This document shows, piece after piece, positions 37,831 through 42,284 of a stretch of 42,284 nt of DNA. Within the stretch, counting starts at the first letter, position 1, and every line of letters begins with the position of its first letter. The notes beneath the pieces are model-generated. The model was not told the DNA's origin. It did no database searches and saw nothing but the letters and a program-made list of their open reading frames with translations. The DNA is taken from contig MHXH01000029.1 of the NCBI GenBank assembly GCA_001824435.1, forward strand, positions 1-42,284, given 5' to 3'. The position numbers and the translations under genes were made by a program. The DNA comes from Parcubacteria group bacterium RIFCSPLOWO2_01_FULL_48_18. Lineage in GTDB: Bacteria > Patescibacteriota > Minisyncoccia > UBA6257 > WO2-01-48-18.

Positions 37831-38982
37831 TCACAAATTCAAATTCCCCTGTGCTCTGATTGCGCGGGTTTTATTTTTTAGGTACTGCATATACCCCGCA
37901 ACACCGATCATCGCGGCGTTATCGGTGTTAAATTTGAACGGAGGAACGAAAAAATTAGCGCGTAGCTTGCGGCTTGCAGCTTGCAGCGCCCTCCGTAAAG
38001 CCCTATTTGCCGCGACCCCGCCGGAAAGCATAATTGATTTCGCGCCATACTCCCGTGCCGCGCGGACTGTCTTTGTAACGAGGACGTCGATTACTGCAGC
38101 CTGAAATGAAGCCGCAATATCGTTTTTGAGCGTAGAGTGTTTAACGTTGAACACTGAGGGCGATAGTTCTTTCATATAGTAAAGAACGGAGGTTTTGAGG
38201 CCGGAAAAGCTGAAATCATAGTCTTTCGCGTGAATCATGGGTCGGGGAAATGATATCGTATCGGCCCTGCCCTTGCGGGCGAGTTTTTCAAGCTCTGCGC
38301 CGCCGGGATACGACAGATGAAGCATGCGCGCAACTTTATCAAACGCCTCGCCCGCGGCATCATCGCGCGTTTCTCCAAGCTTGTACCATTTGGCAAGCGA
38401 CTCCATCAAAACCAGAATTGTATGCCCACCGCTCACCAGCAATGCTATTGCTGGAAATTCGAAATTCGAAATTCGAAATTCGAAACCATCCAATCTTCTT
38501 TTCGCACTTCGTGCTTTATGCGTCGTGCCCGCAGCTTTCTTTGATAAAAGAAAACTGTAGAGGTGACCCTCAAGGTGATTGACGCCGACTGCCGGTACGT
38601 CCAATTCTCTTTTTAATTTTTTTGCGAATTCGATGCCGGTCCAGAGCGCCGGCTCAAGGCCGGGACCAACGGTTACGGCCAATAGATCAAATTTACCCCT
38701 CGGTCCTGTCCTCGACCCTGAGGCTCGAACTCGAAAAAGGCTCGGGGTCGAAGGAGAATTTTGGAAAACCCTTTTCAAAACTATCGGGAGGTTCTTGATA
38801 TGTTCGCGCTTCGCAAGATTAGGAACGACACCGCCGAACGGCGCGTGAATTTTTACCTGCGATGAAACGACGCTTGATACAATCCTGAATTTCGGCGCGC
38901 GCAGCCCGCCGGATGCTTCCACAAGGGCAATCGCAGTTTCGTCGCACGATGTTTCAATGGCTAAGATATTCATAAGATTCAT
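37831..38982 (-). CDS. tsaD: tRNA N6-adenosine threonylcarbamoyltransferase TsaD
   Basis: A 383-aa ASKHA-fold enzyme that transfers threonylcarbamoyl to A37 of ANN-decoding tRNAs. Motifs: ILAIETSCDET (6-16), VVPNLAKREH, metal ligands His136 and His140 in VNHLEGH, ALLVSGGHT, GEAFDKVARML, YPGG, the conserved DYDFSFSGLKTS and KFNTDNAAMIG. It is about 40 residues longer than usual. The extra residues lie at 77-97 and 148-177 and coincide with short repeats, including four exact GAAATTC units (38454-38481) coding FEFRISNFEF. The ATG at 38982 follows AGGAG at a good distance. A decayed second C-terminus of the same family lies at 36035-36139. Confidence 0.95.
   Translation of the reverse strand: MNLMNILAIETSCDETAIALVEASGGLRAPKFRIVSSVVSSQVKIHAPFGGVVPNLAKREHIKNLPIVLKRVFQNSPSTPSLFRVRASGSRTGPRGKFDLLAVTVGPGLEPALWTGIEFAKKLKRELDVPAVGVNHLEGHLYSFLLSKKAAGTTHKARSAKRRLDGFEFRISNFEFPAIALLVSGGHTILVLMESLAKWYKLGETRDDAAGEAFDKVARMLHLSYPGGAELEKLARKGRADTISFPRPMIHAKDYDFSFSGLKTSVLYYMKELSPSVFNVKHSTLKNDIAASFQAAVIDVLVTKTVRAAREYGAKSIMLSGGVAANRALRRALQAASRKLRANFFVPPFKFNTDNAAMIGVAGYMQYLKNKTRAIRAQGNLNL
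38454..38481. repeat. Four exact 7-bp tandem units in tsaD
   Basis: GAAATTC repeated four times without change. The total of 28 bp is not a multiple of 3; the larger insertion around it keeps the frame. Confidence 0.85.
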
Positions 38983-39024
38983 CCTTCTTCTCCTGTACTA
39001 TCATATACGATCTATAAAAACAAT

Positions 39025-39050
39025 TCCCTCTTTTTCCAGAGGGATTTTTT
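39025..39050. terminator. Terminator between thioredoxin and tsaD genes
   Basis: TCCCTC and GAGGGA (39025-39044) with loop TTTTTCCA, a T6 tract on the plus strand and a weaker one on the minus strand. Its useful direction here is leftwards, after the thioredoxin gene. Confidence 0.7.
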
Positions 39051-39085
39051 ATGACTACAGAACGGAGTCAAGGCAATGAAAGCGA

Positions 39086-39406
39086 TTATACAAGACCGAG
39101 AAATTTCTTAAACTCCGGTTCGGTCATAAAGCCGGACCTTTTTTCTTCTTTTCCATTGCGGAATAATATAGCCGTCGGAATGCCACGCACGTCGTATTTG
39201 TCCATCGTCGCCCCGTTTTCATCCGTGTTCAATTTGGCAAAAACGATCGTGTCACTATGCGCTGCCGCAACTTTTTCGAACACCGGTCCGAATATTCGAC
39301 ACGGGCCGCACCAGTCAGCCCAAAAATCAACCACCACCGGCAATGCAGATTTCGATACAAGTTCCTCAAAGTTTGCGTCGGTTGCTTCGTGCGTGTGCGT
39401 GCTCAT
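39086..39406 (-). CDS. trxA: Thioredoxin
   Basis: A 106-aa thioredoxin with active site WCGPC (Cys33, Cys36) after VVVDFWAD, the cis-Pro in RGIPTAILF and the final helix EFKKFLGLV. It reduces disulfides in the cytoplasm; there is no signal peptide. The frame is open upstream to 39577, but CAGGAAAACT before the ATG at 39406 and the family length fix that start. The N-terminus MSTHTHEATD is rich in His and Thr and slightly longer than usual. A likely promoter on the minus strand is TTGCCT, 17 bp, TAGTAT upstream. No thioredoxin reductase is in the window. Confidence 0.95.
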   Translation of the reverse strand: MSTHTHEATDANFEELVSKSALPVVVDFWADWCGPCRIFGPVFEKVAAAHSDTIVFAKLNTDENGATMDKYDVRGIPTAILFRNGKEEKRSGFMTEPEFKKFLGLV

Positions 39407-39523
39407 AGTTTTCCTGTAGGAAAAGTAAAAAACCTTACTTATACTACCAACGGTTTTGGCTTTAGGCAAGATTATGACCCCTCGATAAACCCATGGTCGT
39501 CTTGAGTAGAACCGAAGGATGAA

Positions 39524-39552
39524 TTGAAACGCAAATAACCTTCGGTTATACT
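39524..39552 (+). promoter_or_regulatory. Promoter of tRNA-Glu
   Basis: TTGAAA (39524-39529), 17-bp spacer, TATACT (39547-39552). A 9-bp inverted repeat, AACCGAAGG/CCTTCGGTT (39510-39518 and 39539-39547), overlaps it. Confidence 0.7.
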
Positions 39553-39621
39553 GATTTTGAGAATGCGCTTCTGTCATCCATGGGGCAGGGGTGTCGGTTT
39601 TTTCTCACTTCCCTTTGTTTT

Positions 39622-39696
39622 GGCGCCATCGTCTAGTCTGGTCTAGGACATCGGCTTTTCAAGCCGGTAACCCGGGTTCGAATCCCGGTGGCGCTA
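39622..39696 (+). tRNA. tRNA-Glu (TTC)
   Basis: Acceptor GGCGCCA/TGGCGCT with a terminal G-U pair, anticodon loop TTTTCAA (anticodon TTC), T arm TTCGAAT. CCA is not encoded. Confidence 0.92.
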
Positions 39697-39759
39697 CTGA
39701 TAGAAACCTCGTCTGCTCCGCGCCTCTCGCGCTGGGCGATGGAACTGTGCTTGCGGCTC

Positions 39760-39930
39760 GCGGGCAAAACCTCCTTCCGTTCATCTCCGTTTTTGCCCGC
39801 TCGGCGGATCTACCCCGCGCCAGAAAGCCCCAGACTCTTTGTCTGGGGATGAAAGTGCCAAGCCCGAAGGGCTTTCGGTGCGGGGTTTCGCTCCGCACCG
39901 AATCGAAAGAAGCTGCCGACTCCTGTCGGC
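39760..39930. repeat. Cluster of five consecutive hairpins
   Basis: GCGGGCAAAA/TTTTGCCCGC (39760-39800), CCCCAGAC/GTCTGGGG (39828-39848), AGCCC/GGGCT (39861-39873), CGGTGCGG/CCGCACCG (39876-39900), GCCGAC/GTCGGC (39915-39930). The cluster lies between tRNA-Glu and the convergent 584-aa gene. Confidence 0.65.
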
Positions 39931-39941
39931 TGAGCTTCACT

Positions 39942-41696
39942 TCAGGACACTTCTGTGTTGTAGCAATCTTCGCAAAGCAACTTCGGGTATTTTTCAACTT
40001 CTCTAGGGGACAAAAGCGTAGCTCCGCACTTTCCACAGCGCCGATCGTAGAATTTGAGGCGCACTGCATAAGGTTTCCGAAAACGGAAAATTCGTACAAT
40101 TGGATGTTCTCGCGGCAACGCAAGGCCATTCCTTCGGTAAAAATCCAACTCATAGGGCATGATTCGAAAATAGCGATTATTCGCAGTATCGTGCACTACC
40201 CTTGTGAGAATATCGTCGTCTACCGCGCGAATATCAAGCGGCAAATCATCTCCGTGAATGACGGCGGCTCCGTTGTCGGACGGCCGTTCTGCGGAATTTT
40301 TAACATCGCTCACGTCGTAACCAAACTTTACAGCGCGAGCATAGTCGTCGAAACCGGTGTAAGAAGTTGCAAACGATATTTTATATGGAATAGGCATGAG
40401 GGCCGGCGGAAAAAACTCTCCGTACTCACCGGTGGTTAACATCGATGTTTTAATATGATCAACAAGTTTCCAGTATTCTTCCTCCGTATACTGTCTATTC
40501 AGGATACAAAAAGATTTATTCTCAAGCCCGATACAGCCAAAGCAATAGCTGCAATTTCGGCATAAGTCGCAGTACTCGACCTCGCGACAGTTGTCGATTT
40601 GAGATGAAAGTTTTACGCCATAATTCCCGCTCGTACTGACAGTCATAAGTTCATAACAGAGTTCTCCTCCGCCACCGCCGACAATGTCGCAGGAGTCTCG
40701 GTAATCGGTGAGCCCCAAAGAGTAGTTCACCCCCACCGATTTCATTACATACAAGGAAAAGTAACAGTTTTTTGAATCCCGATTGTAATCTCCAAGGCAG
40801 TTGACGGTACGAATATTATTGTCAACTTTATAAAGTGCGCCTCGTTTGATTTTGGCGAACTCGGCAACATATTTTTGAACCTCGTTGTAATTCCCAAGAT
40901 ACACTCCCCGCATATGCTGCTCATATTCTTCTTTCGAAAGTTGTTTATTTCGAAAACAGTATTTCTTGTTCCTTAGATTTGTAGACATAAAACAGCGATC
41001 ACAGTTCCGACAATCGAAAAGGAACGCACTCTCAAGGCAATTCGAACACTCTTCACAGAAAAAGCAATGATATGAGTTTGTGATGTCGCGGCAACTGTAG
41101 CAGTTCGTTGAGTTCGTGAACGAGTTCCCGTCAACACAGTCCATGCTTCGATCGTGGCCATCAACATAGTACAAATTCTCCCCGCTCAGCGTGTTGAAAA
41201 CCAAATAGCAATTTTTGAGATTCGACGACGTGTTTGTATAATCACTTCCAATGTTCGTGGGGTATGTAATGAGGTTTGGCCGCGGAACTAATTTTTGAAG
41301 TTCGGAAAATTGGTTGAAAAAACCTTTACTTGCAATCCATTGATGCCCAAATGAGATCGGGTCCCACTTGTCAGAGCGCCACACCTGATGTTCGTAAATT
41401 TTGTACGGCGTCTCCGGAGGATAAGCGGCAATGATCGGCTTCTTGCTCCACGCAGACGTTATCCGAAATATGTTGTATGAGTTTTCGTAGGCCGATAAGC
41501 GTCGCCATCGCTCGTTCGGATGAAGCGTCGGCAAAGGAACCCCAATCCGTTTATAAAATGCGATATCTTCGGGCCGGATGTAAAATTTCTCGCCGGAGAA
41601 CCGGCATTCGCGCCACACTCCATCCTGCTTTTCGAGCCTGAGATTCGTGAAATACTGAGCAAGCGTCCTATTGAATTTTGGTGTTTCTTTTGCCAT
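39942..41696 (-). CDS. Cys-rich repeat protein with duplicated end modules, 584 aa
   Basis: I know of no functional description. Residues about 38-66 (KFYIRPEDIAFYKRIGVPLP then THPNERWRRL-like) recur at about 506-540 (RYFRIMPYELDFYRRNGLAL then PREHP), so the same module stands at both ends. Between them are two Cys-rich repeat blocks: 160-260, ending KKYCFRNKQLSKEEYEQ, and 300-412, ending KSFCILNRQYTEEEYWK. Each has many short N-C-Y/C-x2-C units, like the turns of a beta-solenoid that could bind several metals. A zinc ribbon closes the protein (Cys554, 557, 575, 578). The frame opens at an ATG at 41714, but GAAGGGC upstream of the ATG at 41696 fits a ribosome binding site. There is no signal peptide. 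Similar proteins are, to my memory, frequent in this phylum. Confidence 0.78.
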   Translation of the reverse strand: MAKETPKFNRTLAQYFTNLRLEKQDGVWRECRFSGEKFYIRPEDIAFYKRIGVPLPTLHPNERWRRLSAYENSYNIFRITSAWSKKPIIAAYPPETPYKIYEHQVWRSDKWDPISFGHQWIASKGFFNQFSELQKLVPRPNLITYPTNIGSDYTNTSSNLKNCYLVFNTLSGENLYYVDGHDRSMDCVDGNSFTNSTNCYSCRDITNSYHCFFCEECSNCLESAFLFDCRNCDRCFMSTNLRNKKYCFRNKQLSKEEYEQHMRGVYLGNYNEVQKYVAEFAKIKRGALYKVDNNIRTVNCLGDYNRDSKNCYFSLYVMKSVGVNYSLGLTDYRDSCDIVGGGGGELCYELMTVSTSGNYGVKLSSQIDNCREVEYCDLCRNCSYCFGCIGLENKSFCILNRQYTEEEYWKLVDHIKTSMLTTGEYGEFFPPALMPIPYKISFATSYTGFDDYARAVKFGYDVSDVKNSAERPSDNGAAVIHGDDLPLDIRAVDDDILTRVVHDTANNRYFRIMPYELDFYRRNGLALPREHPIVRIFRFRKPYAVRLKFYDRRCGKCGATLLSPREVEKYPKLLCEDCYNTEVS

Positions 41697-41838
41697 GCGT
41701 TCTTGCCCTTCCATTGTATAATCGTTCCGCCCTGAAGTAAATCCGCCAAGCGGGCAAAAATGGAGGTAGTGGGTTCGCGTAAGGGATACGATGACCCTAG
41801 TTTTAACTTCGGCTCCGAGGAAATCTCGGCTATTCTTA

Positions 41839-41867
41839 TAAAAAATCCGCCCGTTAAGCGAGGCGGA
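41839..41867 (-). terminator. Terminator of the 68-aa gene
   Basis: TCCGCC and GGCGGA (41846-41867) with a T tract on the minus strand (41839-41845). Confidence 0.8.
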
Positions 41868-41877
41868 CGTTGGAATA

Positions 41878-42084
41878 CTAACCAGCGGTTACTTTTGAAA
41901 TAAGGCTTGCCAATTTGAGCTTGAGTCCGTCGACGTCGCTTGGTTCCAGCTTTACGATCGCATCTCCTCCGGAAAGTATATTTGAGATGAGGATCGCTTT
42001 TTGGACGTCGAATGTCTTCCGTAGAAGGTTTAGCACTAACGCAACCCCGAACATAAGAACCGCGGTACCGATGAGCATTTCCAT
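41878..42084 (-). CDS. Tiny membrane protein, 68 aa
   Basis: The N-terminal helix MLIGTAVLMFGVALVLNLL is a membrane segment, followed by a soluble tail of about 45 residues, TFDVQKAILISNILSGGDAI, ending in a helix rich in Lys and Leu. TAGGAGGAGATGGCTCT before the ATG at 42084 is a strong ribosome binding site and a terminator follows at 41839, so the small gene looks real. I do not recognise it. It could be a small envelope-stress or transport-associated peptide, but nothing here shows a function. The 200 bp to its right hold no gene except one copy of the 18-bp end repeat. Confidence 0.68.
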   Translation of the reverse strand: MEMLIGTAVLMFGVALVLNLLRKTFDVQKAILISNILSGGDAIVKLEPSDVDGLKLKLASLISKVTAG

Positions 42085-42247
42085 AGAGCCATCTCCTCCT
42101 ATTGATTCTTCACAAGGACGTGATTGTTATGCTACGCATAGTATATCGCGGCAGAAAGTTTTATGTCAAATTCGGCCATCTCAAATCCGGAATGTAAATA
42201 TACTCAATTTTGATGTCCTCCACGATGTCCCATGTAGCGTTCTCTAA

Positions 42248-42265
42248 TCAATAGCTTTGCATCAC
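42248..42265 (-). repeat. 18-bp repeat, inverted copy of 63-80
   Basis: Exact reverse complement of 63-80. If the window is a whole contig, both ends stop at the same repeat family. Confidence 0.7.
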
Positions 42266-42284
42266 TTCGGTCGGGGTTTTAAAG

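Noticed and set aside
39591-40439. Plus-strand ORF of 282 codons over tRNA-Glu
   Set aside because: It runs through a tRNA gene, a hairpin cluster and the reverse of the Cys-rich protein gene; it is a shadow frame.

Overview
The window looks like a chromosomal piece of a Patescibacteria (Candidate Phyla Radiation) genome, most like Parcubacteria. This is an inference from gene content and style, not from a marker tree. The pointers are compact housekeeping genes with short spacers, a shortened YebC, a Cys-rich protein type I associate with this group, many tRNA genes without an encoded CCA end, and many small inverted repeats between genes. TGA is used as a normal stop (for example pilB, the J-domain gene and the PBP gene), which argues against the recoded Gracilibacteria/SR1 lineages. 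The two window ends carry the same 18-bp sequence in opposite orientation (63-80 and 42248-42265), as expected if this is a whole contig broken at a repeat.

Layout. 1-3450: accessory and decaying DNA with an ArfB-type ribosome rescue factor, an unknown 123-aa protein between direct repeats, a RelE/ParE-type toxin-antitoxin pair, and a membrane-anchored protein gene frameshifted at a T7 run. 3450-5433: two-gene glpX-fba unit (fructose-1,6-bisphosphatase II and class I aldolase) for gluconeogenic flux. 5434-5861: a possible 19-residue Trp-rich peptide and a terminator. 5862-10136: Ddl-like ATP-grasp ligase, cysteine desulfurase, and a convergent acyl-AMP/acyl-CoA ligase. 10287-16033: pilB, a candidate structured RNA with a consensus promoter, ruvB, a short yebC, a C-terminal J-domain protein and ruvC. 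16038-16690: small acidic ORF, terminator and two inverted-repeat elements. 16688-25225: tyrS, class A penicillin-binding protein, DksA-type zinc finger, ComM-type AAA protein, alpha/beta hydrolase, Wzy/WaaL-like membrane protein. 25421-26028: five tRNA genes (Arg-CCG; Tyr, His, Arg-UCU, CAU on the other strand). 26092-31225: exported glycine-zipper protein, two palindromic elements, murC, a coiled-coil membrane protein, tRNA-Gly with an upstream tRNA-like fragment, and a 509-aa unknown. 31455-35336: Hsp20, PrsW-type membrane protease, valS. 35473-38982: small membrane protein, a decayed tsaD 3' end, two zinc-ribbon genes (one split by UGA), a TrmB-type regulator, intact tsaD. 39086-42284: thioredoxin, tRNA-Glu, a 584-aa Cys-rich repeat protein and a tiny membrane protein.

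Main functions together: cell wall synthesis (murC, PBP, Ddl-like ligase), Holliday junction processing (ruvB, ruvC; no ruvA here), natural transformation or type IV pilus functions (pilB, comM), translation (tyrS, valS, tsaD, tRNAs, arfB) and proteostasis (Hsp20, J-domain protein, thioredoxin, PrsW).

Most unusual points: an ASCH-like domain inserted inside the zinc ribbon of valyl-tRNA synthetase; a zinc-ribbon gene continuing in frame through a UGA; a Cys-rich protein with duplicated end modules and a duplicated core; a 34-residue remnant of a second tsaD; a candidate ncRNA with a 20-bp closing stem; and short-period repeats inside iscS, murC, valS and tsaD that add residues at apparent loop positions.
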